DNA of 34,506 nucleotides, from positions 1-34,506 of the forward strand of contig NZ_DASTAT010000122.1 in assembly GCF_035712445.1 (NCBI RefSeq). The letters are read 5' to 3'. Positions 7,655-15,159 of the stretch are shown piece by piece. Within the stretch, counting starts at the first letter, position 1. Each line of letters begins with the position of its first letter. The translations under genes and the position numbers were made by a program. This stretch comes from Oligoflexus sp. GTDB lineage: Bacteria; Bdellovibrionota_B; Oligoflexia; Oligoflexales; Oligoflexaceae. Below the pieces are notes generated by a model. That model searched no databases. It was not told the origin of the DNA and saw only the letters and a program-made list of their open reading frames with translations.

Positions 7655-8839
7655 TCAAAAGCCCTGCTTACGCAGCCAGGTCAAATCAAGTTCGACATCC
7701 CGTATGACCCGGGGCGAAATGGTGATGTCGCGATCTTCAAGATAGCTAAAATTATGAAAGTCAAATCGCAGATCATTCATCTTGTGGCAGGATACGCAGG
7801 AGGTATTCGGTACGAGCAGCTTTTCGCGATCCCTGACGGCTGGAGTCAGACGGTCGATATCATTGATGCGCAGCATGACGTTCGCGGCCAGCTCTTCGGC
7901 ATCATTCGATCCGTTCAAAAGATCATAGAGGCTATCATCATCACGGCTCTGGGACCCGCGCATGGAGGGACCAAGGTCCGCCAGCACGCGGCCGTCCACA
8001 GGCGAAAGGATGCGGATGGGTTCCGGGATCAAACGGGATTTTTCGGCGCGAAAGGAGAGAAAGACCCACTCATCCAGATGGGCTGGTTCGCGACCTTCCG
8101 GCAGCGAGAAGGCGGTCAGGAAACGCAGGTCAGCGGGACTGGTCCAGCGATTCAAAAAGGCACTGAGCCGTTGACCGAAGGCCTTTTGCAGGCTGGAATC
8201 CTCCGCTTCTGGACGGATGCCGAAGCCTTCGAAGGCACGCCGGGAGAGCGAGGGATCACGCAGACTCCGCACGGCGGGAAGGAGTTCTTTCAGAACGCGT
8301 TCGCGGGCGGCGCGGAATTCCTGGAAGGCCTCCGCTGACAAGGTTTTGCCGCTGGACAAAGTCTGGATGGAAGCCTGGACCCGCGCGGCTTCCGCGGCAT
8401 TCAGAAAGCGGTCGGGTTCGACCGGATAAAGCGCATGCACGGCGCGATCATCGCCGGCATTTTCCATATAGCGTTCATGCAGACGGATTTTTCTTTGAAC
8501 GGGCTGCCACACCAGACGAATTTCCGGCCAGCAGTTTTGATCGGCCGCGCGTGGCGTCTGTCCAAGGGGCGCACAGGGCGCGATGCGCAGGGAGATCAGC
8601 TGCCAGTCCGTGTAGGGACTCTCATAGTCCAAAGCGGAGCCCACGCTTGTCTGACTGAAACCCTGCGATACAGATTGATACCAGGTCCGCGGGAAGAGGG
8701 AGTCGCGCGGAACGTCCCGAAAAGCCATGGGCAGTGCGATCGCCAGATCCTTGGCGGCCAAGGGCTCCTGGGTTTGAGCGCTTAATGTGGGAGCGAGCCA
8801 GGACAGGCCGGATATGAGAACGAGACTTTTCCAGGACAT
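7655..8839 (-). CDS. Exported protein with C-terminal heme c motif
   Basis: A 394-residue protein of unknown function. I start it at the ATG at 8839, after AAGGAAAC, because this opens a clean signal peptide ending TLSA. The longer frame adds 48 residues without one. Near the C-terminus is a single heme-attachment motif, CVSCH at 348-352, so it is probably a periplasmic c-type cytochrome or a protein with one small heme domain. The roughly 320 residues before it contain many Arg/Trp-rich segments and match no family I recognise. No obvious axial methionine follows the CxxCH. It is transcribed divergently from the TerC gene. Confidence 0.8.
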   Translation of the reverse strand: MSWKSLVLISGLSWLAPTLSAQTQEPLAAKDLAIALPMAFRDVPRDSLFPRTWYQSVSQGFSQTSVGSALDYESPYTDWQLISLRIAPCAPLGQTPRAADQNCWPEIRLVWQPVQRKIRLHERYMENAGDDRAVHALYPVEPDRFLNAAEAARVQASIQTLSSGKTLSAEAFQEFRAARERVLKELLPAVRSLRDPSLSRRAFEGFGIRPEAEDSSLQKAFGQRLSAFLNRWTSPADLRFLTAFSLPEGREPAHLDEWVFLSFRAEKSRLIPEPIRILSPVDGRVLADLGPSMRGSQSRDDDSLYDLLNGSNDAEELAANVMLRINDIDRLTPAVRDREKLLVPNTSCVSCHKMNDLRFDFHNFSYLEDRDITISPRVIRDVELDLTWLRKQGF

Positions 8840-8895
8840 ACGCGTTTCCTTATGACAGGTCGGATGTAAGTGCCCCGAGTCTGCCGTCCTGTAGA

Positions 8896-8955
8896 CAAAT
8901 TTTCCAGTGAGAGATAAAGATTTTTGATGAAAACTAGGCGTGGGCCAAATTTTCC
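8896..8955. promoter_or_regulatory. Pair of 10-bp direct repeats in divergent promoter region
   Basis: CAAATTTTCC occurs at 8896-8905 and again at 8946-8955, exactly 50 bases apart (about five helical turns). Both lie between the divergent heme-protein and TerC genes. The same-face spacing suits cooperative binding by a regulator. A CATAAT hexamer at 8958-8963 may be the TerC -10 element. Confidence 0.35.
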
Positions 8956-9003
8956 GGCATAATAGCTCGTCTTTTTTTATCACTTCAGGATGGATCGCTC
9001 TCT

Positions 9004-9735
9004 ATGATGGAACTCCTTAGCTCCCCGGAAGCCTGGCTCAGTCTTGTGACCCTGACGGCCATGGAAATCGTACTTGGTGTCGACAACATCATCTTCATTT
9101 CAATCCTGTCGTCGCGTTTGCCTCCGGCTGACCGGGACAAAGGCCGCCGCCTGGGTCTCATGGGTGCTTTCGTGTCGCGGCTCCTTCTGCTTCTGACAAT
9201 TTCCTGGATCGTGGGTCTGGTGCATCCCCTCTTTGAAGTGGCGGGGCATCCGGTGTCGGGTAAGTCGATTATTCTTTTCTTCGGCGGACTCTTTCTGATC
9301 TGGAAGGCGACCAAGGAGATTCACGGGAAGCTTGAGGGCGATGAAGAAGAGCATGATATCAAAGGCACGGTGACCCTTGGGAGCGTTTTGGTGCAGATCG
9401 CGCTTCTGGATATCGTCTTCTCGCTGGATTCCGTGATTACAGCGGTGGGCATGAGTCAGCATATTTCGATCATGGTCGCAGCCAATGTGATTGCTTTGGG
9501 TGTGATGATCTTTACGAGCAAGGCGATCAGTAACTTCGTGGAACGCCACCCTACGATCAAGATGCTGGCGCTGTCGTTCCTGATCATGATTGGACTCGTG
9601 CTGGTGGCGGATGCCGCGGGGCTGCATATTCCGAAGGGCTATATTTACTTTGCGATGGCGTTCAGCGTTGCGGTTGAGATGCTGAACCTCAGGACGGCCA
9701 GCAAGAAGAAGAAAAAGGCTGTGAAGGCGAAGTAA
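9004..9735 (+). CDS. TerC-family membrane protein (probable metal exporter)
   Basis: A 243-residue integral membrane protein with about seven hydrophobic segments. It carries the two family hallmarks: MEIVLGVDNI (residues 20-29, Asp27) and LLDIVFSLDSV (134-144, Asp136 and Asp142). Paired acidic residues inside the membrane are typical of TerC/Alx/YgdQ proteins. Some of these export manganese and protect during metal loading of secreted enzymes. The C-terminal tail is lysine-rich. An AGGATG-type ribosome site precedes the tandem ATGs; the first is used here. I saw no yybP-ykoY riboswitch upstream. The substrate is inferred from the family only. Confidence 0.92.
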   Translation: MMELLSSPEAWLSLVTLTAMEIVLGVDNIIFISILSSRLPPADRDKGRRLGLMGAFVSRLLLLLTISWIVGLVHPLFEVAGHPVSGKSIILFFGGLFLIWKATKEIHGKLEGDEEEHDIKGTVTLGSVLVQIALLDIVFSLDSVITAVGMSQHISIMVAANVIALGVMIFTSKAISNFVERHPTIKMLALSFLIMIGLVLVADAAGLHIPKGYIYFAMAFSVAVEMLNLRTASKKKKKAVKAK

Positions 9736-9770
9736 AAAAGAAAGGGCCCGGCGGGGGGACTTGCCGGGCC
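9734..9770 (-). terminator. Terminator between convergent TerC and CBM21 genes
   Basis: GGCCCGGC (9745-9752) pairs with GCCGGGCC (9763-9770). On the minus strand the hairpin is followed by TTTCTTTTTT, so it is a strong terminator for the leftward CBM21 gene. In the other direction it can stop TerC transcripts less efficiently. Confidence 0.8.
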
Positions 9771-9806
9771 TCTCAATTGTGAAACAGAGGAATTACTTCC
9801 ACTGAA

Positions 9807-10553
9807 TTAGCGTAACTGGACGGTGTAGTTGTGGCCAAAGTTGTTGTCGATGAAAGTCTGTCCGGCCACTTCATAGGTGAAATAGTAGCTCAGCTCATCC
9901 ACTTCCCCGCCGATTTCCGGCGCGCCTGACCATACTTCGAAACCTTCGTCATTCGGCATCACGACGCTGCCGCGACCGTAGTTGAAAACCCTCTGATAGC
10001 TTAGGTCGGCGGCTTCACTGCTCTTCCAACCATCGTGACTGTAATGAACCCGGACACGCTTGCCGTAGGCGAAGTTCTTGACTGCCGCATGAAAATGCAC
10101 GGAACCCCGGTTCATCACCTGCGGATTATAAACCGCCATCACCGAACGCTCGCCATAGAGCACAGGGCCCGAACCCTGACGCAAAAGAAGGCTGCTGCGA
10201 TCGGAGGCACTGTCGTCGGCTTCCGTATAGTCCACCTGAGCCTTGAAGTTGCCAGGACCAAGGTTGGCGTAAGCCTCCCAGATCTCATTGCCCGCATCCG
10301 CTGGACCCACGTAACGAGCCACGACGCGGCTCGGAGAACCGTCTTCCTTTTGAAAAAGAACGGTGACGTTTTTCTCGTAGCAATTATTAGGAACCAGAAC
10401 CTTTACATGCACACTCTGCGAAGCCTGGCCGTAAGCCAGCGTGCTGATGCTCGACATTTCGAGGATCGAAGCATCCGCTGCGGCGAACGCGAAGGGGCTG
10501 AGACCGAATCCAAGAAGCATAACCGTATTCCGTAGCCAATTTGTACCAGTCAT
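9807..10553 (-). CDS. Exported carbohydrate-binding protein, CBM21-type
   Basis: A 248-residue exported protein (signal peptide ends near PFAFA, residue 24). The start at 10553 is fixed by AAGGAGG. Residues about 150-246 show the CBM21 pattern known from glycogen-targeting subunits of protein phosphatase 1 and some amylases: AAVKNFAYGKRVRVHYSHDG, GWKSS (Trp176), FEVWSG, FTYEVAGQTFIDNN and GHNY. Trp176 and the DNN-GHNY segment correspond to known starch/glycogen-contact positions. Residues about 46-112 look like a degenerate copy (HVKVLVPNNCYEKNVTVLF, then EIWEAY), suggesting tandem modules. No catalytic domain is present. It is divergent from the transglutaminase gene across a 345-base gap. 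Confidence 0.85.
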   Translation of the reverse strand: MTGTNWLRNTVMLLGFGLSPFAFAAADASILEMSSISTLAYGQASQSVHVKVLVPNNCYEKNVTVLFQKEDGSPSRVVARYVGPADAGNEIWEAYANLGPGNFKAQVDYTEADDSASDRSSLLLRQGSGPVLYGERSVMAVYNPQVMNRGSVHFHAAVKNFAYGKRVRVHYSHDGWKSSEAADLSYQRVFNYGRGSVVMPNDEGFEVWSGAPEIGGEVDELSYYFTYEVAGQTFIDNNFGHNYTVQLR

Positions 10554-10898
10554 GTCTTGACCTCCTTGTCGATGTAGTAAAATTACAAGATTTCGAGGCC
10601 GACGGGAAGGGGTTTTGAAAATAAATTTCAGGTCAGGCCGGGATAAAACCTGCGAATTGGTGGGATTTGACCGGCTGGGCGGCCAGTTCGGGGAATTTGT
10701 AATTTTCCTACGGATTATGACGGGGCAGGGGGACTGTGCGGGAGCTTGGAGACGACCTTGGGAAACACCCTTAACAAACTCCACTATCAGTAAAAATAGA
10801 TTTTTTTATACCTTGACGCAAAAGACGCTCAAACTTAGAAATCAATCAGACTTCTCGAATCTCTCGCCTCAAATGCAGTTGTAAAAAACGAGTGTGCC
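10554..10898. other. Divergent intergenic region
   Basis: A 345-base gene-free stretch between the CBM21 and transglutaminase genes, AT-rich toward the right. It holds the strong AAGGAGG ribosome site of the leftward gene at its left end and a candidate promoter for the rightward gene at 10813-10841. I see no supported small gene or strong palindrome. Confidence 0.6.
10813..10841 (+). promoter_or_regulatory. Candidate promoter for transglutaminase gene
   Basis: TTGACG (10813-10818) is separated by 17 bases from TAGAAA (10836-10841). This gives a five-of-six -35 match and a moderate -10. The predicted start near 10849 leaves a leader of about 50 bases before the ATG at 10899. Confidence 0.42.
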
Positions 10899-12230
10899 AT
10901 GAAAAAAGTTCAGGTGTGCCGCAGCGGATTCTTTTGCCTTTTCCTGTCCCTTGTCAGCCCTCTGGCTATGGCTCGAAATGAAGGAGGGACAAGCGCGACA
11001 GGGCTTGTTCAAGGGCAGTCGTGCCGCGCGGACGATAAGGTCCGATGTCAAGGCTTCCTGGATACAATCACCCGTGTATGGGCCACGCTCCAGACTCCGA
11101 TTTCTCCTCGCGAACGCGCCGAACTTCGCTTGAAACTCAACCATGCTTTGGAAAGTTATCAGGCTCTCGCAGCCGGGGCCAAAGACGTCCAGCTGCAGGC
11201 TTTGGATGAAAAATATCAGGCTTTGCAGAGCATTCTGCAGACGAGCCGGCGTTTTTCTTTCGCGGACAGCCCGGATATCGCCTATCACCATCTGGAAATG
11301 AAAGCCGTGAAGGAGGTGATGGATCGCTTCGGTCAGCTGGAGCTGAACCCCGCGGATGTCAGTTCCAAGGATCAGCCTGCCTGGCAAACCAAAGAGGTGA
11401 CGCCGCCTTGGGCTGGCTACTGGTATCCACGCTATGATGCGGTGCTCTATTCCGGCGATCAATCCGTCTTTGCCAAAGTCGATCGTATGATGTCGCGCAT
11501 CGGACGCGAATCAAAGGCCCAGGAACTGGAAGCCCTGCAGAACGGAGGCTATCCCGAGAGCTGGGAAGGGCTTTGCAACGCCTGGTCGAATGCCTCGATT
11601 CTGGAGCCGGAACCGAAAACGGCCATCGAGGTCCTGGGGGAACGCCTTTCCATTTCCGATCAAAAGGCCCTTTTCACCAAGCTCTATGAAGGCTTTCCCG
11701 TAACGATGTACGGGATTCGCTATGATGGCGATTTCGTCACCGACGGAACCTATCAGGATATCCGGCCCGAAGCCTTCCATCAGATCGCGCTGACTCTGCT
11801 CGGATCCTGGCAAAAACCCTTCATCATCGACGACACGGCCGGCAGCGAAGTCTGGCAGCAGCCGGTCTTCAAGGTGGACTGGGCCATGCAGGAGGATGAG
11901 GAGCAGAAGGACGCCTATCGCGTCTCGATGCGCCTTTGGAAAATCAAAATGCGCTCGCAGGTGGCCGAGGATCTGACCACCCGCAACGATTGGGCCTTTG
12001 ACCAGTATCAATACCGGCTTTTTGTGAATCCCGAGATCAAGGCCCGCGAAGGTCGCCTCGTGGTGATTGCCGGCGAGTGGCTCGGCAATTCCCGCAAGAA
12101 CCACCCGGACTATGTGGTGATGCCCCAGGATAACGGCTGGCCTTCCACGTACAACACATGGCTGCAAAATAACATGGACCCGCTTTTGGCGCTTTTGCGT
12201 CACCCCGCTCAATTCTTCGAATCCGAATAA
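10899..12230 (+). CDS. Exported transglutaminase, oomycete-elicitor (GP42) type
   Basis: A 443-residue protein with a signal peptide ending near LAMA (residue 25). The central part matches the transglutaminase-elicitor family, best known from the Phytophthora GP42 cell-wall transglutaminase. Matching blocks are YPESWEGLCNAWSNASILEP (catalytic Cys226), PEAFHQIALTLLG (His294) and IIDDTAGSEVWQQPV (Asp311/312). These enzymes join glutamine side chains to lysines or amines. The N-terminal 50-170 is helical and may be a propeptide. The next gene encodes a Gln-rich repeat protein that could be a substrate. A related thiol hydrolase without transferase activity remains possible; the triad assignment is mine from motif positions. 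Confidence 0.85.
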   Translation: MKKVQVCRSGFFCLFLSLVSPLAMARNEGGTSATGLVQGQSCRADDKVRCQGFLDTITRVWATLQTPISPRERAELRLKLNHALESYQALAAGAKDVQLQALDEKYQALQSILQTSRRFSFADSPDIAYHHLEMKAVKEVMDRFGQLELNPADVSSKDQPAWQTKEVTPPWAGYWYPRYDAVLYSGDQSVFAKVDRMMSRIGRESKAQELEALQNGGYPESWEGLCNAWSNASILEPEPKTAIEVLGERLSISDQKALFTKLYEGFPVTMYGIRYDGDFVTDGTYQDIRPEAFHQIALTLLGSWQKPFIIDDTAGSEVWQQPVFKVDWAMQEDEEQKDAYRVSMRLWKIKMRSQVAEDLTTRNDWAFDQYQYRLFVNPEIKAREGRLVVIAGEWLGNSRKNHPDYVVMPQDNGWPSTYNTWLQNNMDPLLALLRHPAQFFESE

Positions 12231-12233
12231 TCT

Positions 12234-12267
12234 CCCTGAGCCTTGATTTTCAGGCTTCAGGGCTTTT
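12234..12267 (+). terminator. Intrinsic terminator after transglutaminase
   Basis: CCCTGA-GCC (12234-12242) pairs with GGC-T-TCAGGG (12253-12261, one bulge), followed by C and TTTTT. It ends 31 bases before the next ATG. The next gene therefore depends on read-through past this hairpin or on a promoter inside the end of the transglutaminase gene. Confidence 0.7.
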
Positions 12268-12298
12268 TAAGAATGGAACATTCAACAAAGGATAGTTT

Positions 12299-12940
12299 AT
12301 GAAACTCGCCGTAGTAACTTCCGGATTGCTTCTTTTGTCGATGAATGCTTTTGCCACGGGCGGCCAGGTGCAACTGGGTGATGACCAAACCTACAGCATC
12401 GACGGAATGAAAGAACGCTGCCGCCTCTTTCAAAGTTCGGCCCAGCTCAAACCCTTCTCGATCCGCATTGAATGCGCGAAGACGGAAAACCGCTGGGAGC
12501 CCATCACCCAGAAAAGACCGCTGCCCATGTGGGTGGAATACAACGCTGCGGGTATGGGCAAAGGCCATATCGTAGCCGAGAAGGTGAAGGAAAACCTTGC
12601 CGCGCAGGAATATGAGTGCACGAGCTATCAGGAAAAAACTTTGCTCTTCAAAGGCTATGTGGAACTCAGCTGCAATGATTTCATCGATCATGTCAGCAGC
12701 CTGAAAGAACTCTGCTCGCAAGGCTTTGTAAGCAAGGACGGTGCGGAAAGCAAGGTGGATTGGACCCAGGTGGGCGAGGCCGAAACCGGCAGCCAGTTCA
12801 CCAGCGGCTGCCAAAGCCAGATCACCGGCCAGAATCAGCAGCCCGGCGTGACCAATCCAGGCCAGCAGGAACCTGGTCAGCAGCAGCCCGGTCAGCAGCA
12901 GCCCGGTCAGCAGCAACCAGGCCAGGCCGAATCCAACTAA
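12299..12940 (+). CDS. Exported protein with Gln-rich GQQQP repeat tail
   Basis: A 213-residue protein with a clear signal peptide (ends NAFA, residue 19) and AAAGGA before the ATG. The folded part (about 20-175) has six cysteines (41, 59, 107, 125, 139, 171), compatible with three disulfides, and matches no family I recognise. Residues 177-210 form a low-complexity tail of Gln, Pro and Gly with a five-residue repeat (GQQEP, GQQQP, GQQQP, GQQQP). Such runs resemble glutamine-donor repeats of transglutaminase substrates like involucrin. Its position directly after a predicted transglutaminase makes it a candidate substrate. This is inference from position and composition. A strong terminator follows. 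Confidence 0.85.
   Translation: MKLAVVTSGLLLLSMNAFATGGQVQLGDDQTYSIDGMKERCRLFQSSAQLKPFSIRIECAKTENRWEPITQKRPLPMWVEYNAAGMGKGHIVAEKVKENLAAQEYECTSYQEKTLLFKGYVELSCNDFIDHVSSLKELCSQGFVSKDGAESKVDWTQVGEAETGSQFTSGCQSQITGQNQQPGVTNPGQQEPGQQQPGQQQPGQQQPGQAESN
12860..12925 (+). repeat. 15-bp tandem repeats encoding GQQQP
   Basis: Four 15-base units at 12860-12874, 12875-12889, 12890-12904 and 12905-12919, plus a partial unit to 12925, encode G-Q-Q-(E/Q)-P. The middle two units are identical. Near-identity at the DNA level predicts length variation between strains by slippage, in steps of five residues without frameshift. Confidence 0.9.
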
Positions 12941-12951
12941 TCCTAAAACGA

Positions 12952-12973
12952 GGGGGTGTATCACCCCCTTTTT
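12952..12973 (+). terminator. Intrinsic terminator after Gln-rich gene
   Basis: GGGGGTG (12952-12958) pairs perfectly with CACCCCC (12962-12968) across TAT and is followed by TTTTT. It ends 15 bases before the serpin ATG, so serpin expression needs read-through or an upstream promoter. Confidence 0.88.
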
Positions 12974-12987
12974 CCATGAGGTGGATC

Positions 12988-14268
12988 ATGAGCGTCACGT
13001 CCCGCTTGTCCCTGTTTCTGACCGCGTTTCTTCTGGCGACGCCAGCCTATTTAGGAGCCGCGCAGGGCCCGGATCAGGTGCCCGATGCGCCTCCGACCAC
13101 GGCAGCGGCGCGCGCAAACAATGAATTCGGCTGGAACGTCTTTGAAGAAATCCGAGGCGCGCAGCTGAAAAATGAAAACATGCTCTTCTCCCCGCTCAGC
13201 GCCTGGCTGGCCCTTTCCCTGGCCAGCAACGGGGCCGAACAGGAAACCCTGCAGGAAATCCAAACGGCGCTCCGCACCGATCAATATTCCCTGGTGCAGA
13301 CCAATCCTTTGGTGCGGGATCTTATTCGAAGCCTTGTGTCTGCGGAACGCAGCGGGGAAGTCCTCCGCATTGCCAATGCTGTCTGGGTGAACAGTGACAG
13401 CTTCGATCTTGCGGAAAAATTCCAGGCGGATGCACAGACGTTTTATTCCATCCTGCCTGATGAAGAGGTGGTGACCAGCGCATCCTTCCGCGAGGCTTCC
13501 ACGCTGCAGAACATCAATAACTGGGTGAGCAAGAGCACGGGCGGCATGATTCCGAGCATCCTGGACAAGCTTGATCCCGACATGGCTTCGATCCTGCTCA
13601 ACGCCCTTTATTTCCAGGCGCAGTGGCTGCACCCTTTCAGTGCGCTGCTGACGGGAAATGATAGCTTCCAACTGGCCGATGGAAGCAGCAAAACTGTAGC
13701 CATGATGCAGGAAAGCCACATGGGCGTTCCCTTCGCGACCAATGGCGAATATAAGATGATCTCGCTCGCCTTCCGCAAAGGCACCATGGCGAGCGGCGAA
13801 GGTGAAGTCGGTCGCTATCTTTTGGATGTCGTCATTCCCGAGACGGCTGATCGTTCCATCTTTGCGTTTGAACGCAATGATTATCAGTCCCTCATCCAGG
13901 ATATGCAGCCCGGAATCGTGCGGGTCGAGATTCCCAAATTTCAATTCTCGTTTGAAAAATCCCTGACAGCGGCCCTTCAGGCGATTGGAATTCAGCGCGC
14001 CTTCCGTCCTGGTCAGGCTCAGTTGGCTCCGCTTGGAACACCGAAAGGGGAAGGGGAGGCCTTTATCAGCGATGTGCTGCAAAAAACGGCGGTCGAGATG
14101 GATGAGAATGGCTTCAAGGCAGCGGCTGTGACGGCGGTGATTGTCGGCACCACGGCCGAGCCCATTCCAACGGCGGAATTTATCGCGGATCGACCCTTCT
14201 TCATCGCCCTGCGTGATCGGGTCACGGGAGCCCTGCTTTTCCAGGGGATTATTGCCAATCCTGAGTAA
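12988..14268 (+). CDS. Exported serpin-family protein
   Basis: A 426-residue serpin with a signal peptide (ends near LGAA, residue 24). I choose the ATG at 12988 because GAGG lies 6 bases upstream; ATG 12976 is a weaker alternative and the far longer frame covers the previous gene. Family marks are NMLFSPLSAWLALSL (64-78), NALYFQAQW (205-213), the hinge ENGFKAAAVT (373-382) and the C-terminal block FIADRPFFIALRD. Inhibitory serpins trap serine or cysteine proteases by inserting the reactive loop into a sheet. The hinge keeps Gly375 (P15), AAA and Thr382 (P8), but P14 is Phe and P13 Lys instead of the usual small residue and Glu. Counting from Gly375 puts P1 near Thr389. Confidence 0.92.
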   Translation: MSVTSRLSLFLTAFLLATPAYLGAAQGPDQVPDAPPTTAAARANNEFGWNVFEEIRGAQLKNENMLFSPLSAWLALSLASNGAEQETLQEIQTALRTDQYSLVQTNPLVRDLIRSLVSAERSGEVLRIANAVWVNSDSFDLAEKFQADAQTFYSILPDEEVVTSASFREASTLQNINNWVSKSTGGMIPSILDKLDPDMASILLNALYFQAQWLHPFSALLTGNDSFQLADGSSKTVAMMQESHMGVPFATNGEYKMISLAFRKGTMASGEGEVGRYLLDVVIPETADRSIFAFERNDYQSLIQDMQPGIVRVEIPKFQFSFEKSLTAALQAIGIQRAFRPGQAQLAPLGTPKGEGEAFISDVLQKTAVEMDENGFKAAAVTAVIVGTTAEPIPTAEFIADRPFFIALRDRVTGALLFQGIIANPE

Positions 14269-14293
14269 GCGCCGGATCGTGCCGCGACGTAAA

Positions 14294-14313
14294 GCCTGCC
14301 TCAATCGGCAGGC
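14294..14313. terminator. Hairpin between convergent serpin and SDR genes
   Basis: GCCTGCC (14294-14300) pairs with GGCAGGC (14307-14313) across a 6-base loop. It sits in the 53-base gap between convergent stop codons, with only a weak T-rich tail (CTCTTTATTT) on the plus side. Confidence 0.6.
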
Positions 14314-14321
14314 CCTGCTCT

Positions 14322-15095
14322 TTATTTCATGAAGAGGGCGGCGCCACGAACCAGAAACTTCGCCGGCATCACCCGCGGCAGGAGCGAGGCGCCGACTCTG
14401 TTCAAAAATCCTGCGACATGGCTTTCCTCGCGAGCAAACATCGCCTCCACGCCCTGACGTGCGACTTCGCTGGAGTCCATCATCAAAGCCTGGAACTGCT
14501 TGTTCAGCTTATGATGCGCCCGATCGAAGAACGAGGTCGATGTAGGGCCGGGGCACAGCGCCGTGGAACTGATCCCGAATTCCCGTCCCTCATAGTTCAG
14601 AGCGCGGGAAAAGCTGAGAACAAAACTTTTCGTGGCCGCATACACCGCATAGGATGGCAGTGGTTGAAACGCAGCCGTGGAAGCGACCTGCAGCATATAA
14701 CCGAGGCGCCGCTCGCGCATTTTGCGTCCATAAAGATGCGAGAGCTGAGCCAGGGCCTGGACGTTCAGATCCACCATGCCTTTGACTTCATCAAAGGTGC
14801 TATCCAAAAAGGGGCCCCAGGCTCCGATGCCAGCGTTGTTGATCAGGACCTCGGGCACGATGCCCCACCTGTCGGTCTCATGCACCAGTTTTTCCGCGGC
14901 ACCGACCTGGGCCAGGTCCAGGGCCACGACCTTGACCTTGCTCCCGCCTGCGCTCAATTCCTCCTGAGCGTCCTTCAGCTTGTCCTCGGAGCGGGCGACC
15001 AGCACCAGATGATAACTCCGTGCCGCCAGAATCCTTGCGATATCCAAACCGATTCCACCGGAAGCGCCCGTGACGATCGCCCATTTTTCTGTCAT
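14322..15095 (-). CDS. Short-chain dehydrogenase/reductase (classical SDR)
   Basis: A 257-residue cytosolic NAD(P)-dependent oxidoreductase. It shows the cofactor motif TGASGGIG (10-17), NNAG (86-89), Asn111 and the catalytic Ser139-Tyr152-Lys156 set (the last two in YAATK). Arg35 just after the second strand (LVARSEDKL) favours NADP(H). The C-terminal extension (about 200-257), with hydrophobic segments and a final FLVRGAALFMK, may contact membrane. This layout is often seen in DltE-like and fatty-acyl-type SDRs. AAAGGA precedes the ATG. Its start is 64 bases from the divergent HAD gene, so the two probably share a regulatory region. The substrate is unknown. Confidence 0.9.
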   Translation of the reverse strand: MTEKWAIVTGASGGIGLDIARILAARSYHLVLVARSEDKLKDAQEELSAGGSKVKVVALDLAQVGAAEKLVHETDRWGIVPEVLINNAGIGAWGPFLDSTFDEVKGMVDLNVQALAQLSHLYGRKMRERRLGYMLQVASTAAFQPLPSYAVYAATKSFVLSFSRALNYEGREFGISSTALCPGPTSTSFFDRAHHKLNKQFQALMMDSSEVARQGVEAMFAREESHVAGFLNRVGASLLPRVMPAKFLVRGAALFMK

Positions 15096-15159
15096 GATGA
15101 TTCCTTTCCATGTTCAGGCTCTGCCAAAAGTTTATAGTTCAAGACCCGGGGAGACAAGC

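Noticed and set aside
8840..9003. Manganese (yybP-ykoY) riboswitch expected before a TerC gene
   Set aside because: Only 164 bases lie upstream, shared with a divergent gene, and I find none of the conserved loop sequences or long pairing.
12860..12925. Possible CRISPR-like tandem repeats
   Set aside because: Units are 15 bases, contiguous without spacers, and in frame within a gene.
12760..12987. Extended N-terminus of the serpin overlapping the Gln-rich gene
   Set aside because: The extension is Arg/Ala-rich translation of the repeat in another frame and crosses a terminator. The signal peptide and ribosome site support 12988.
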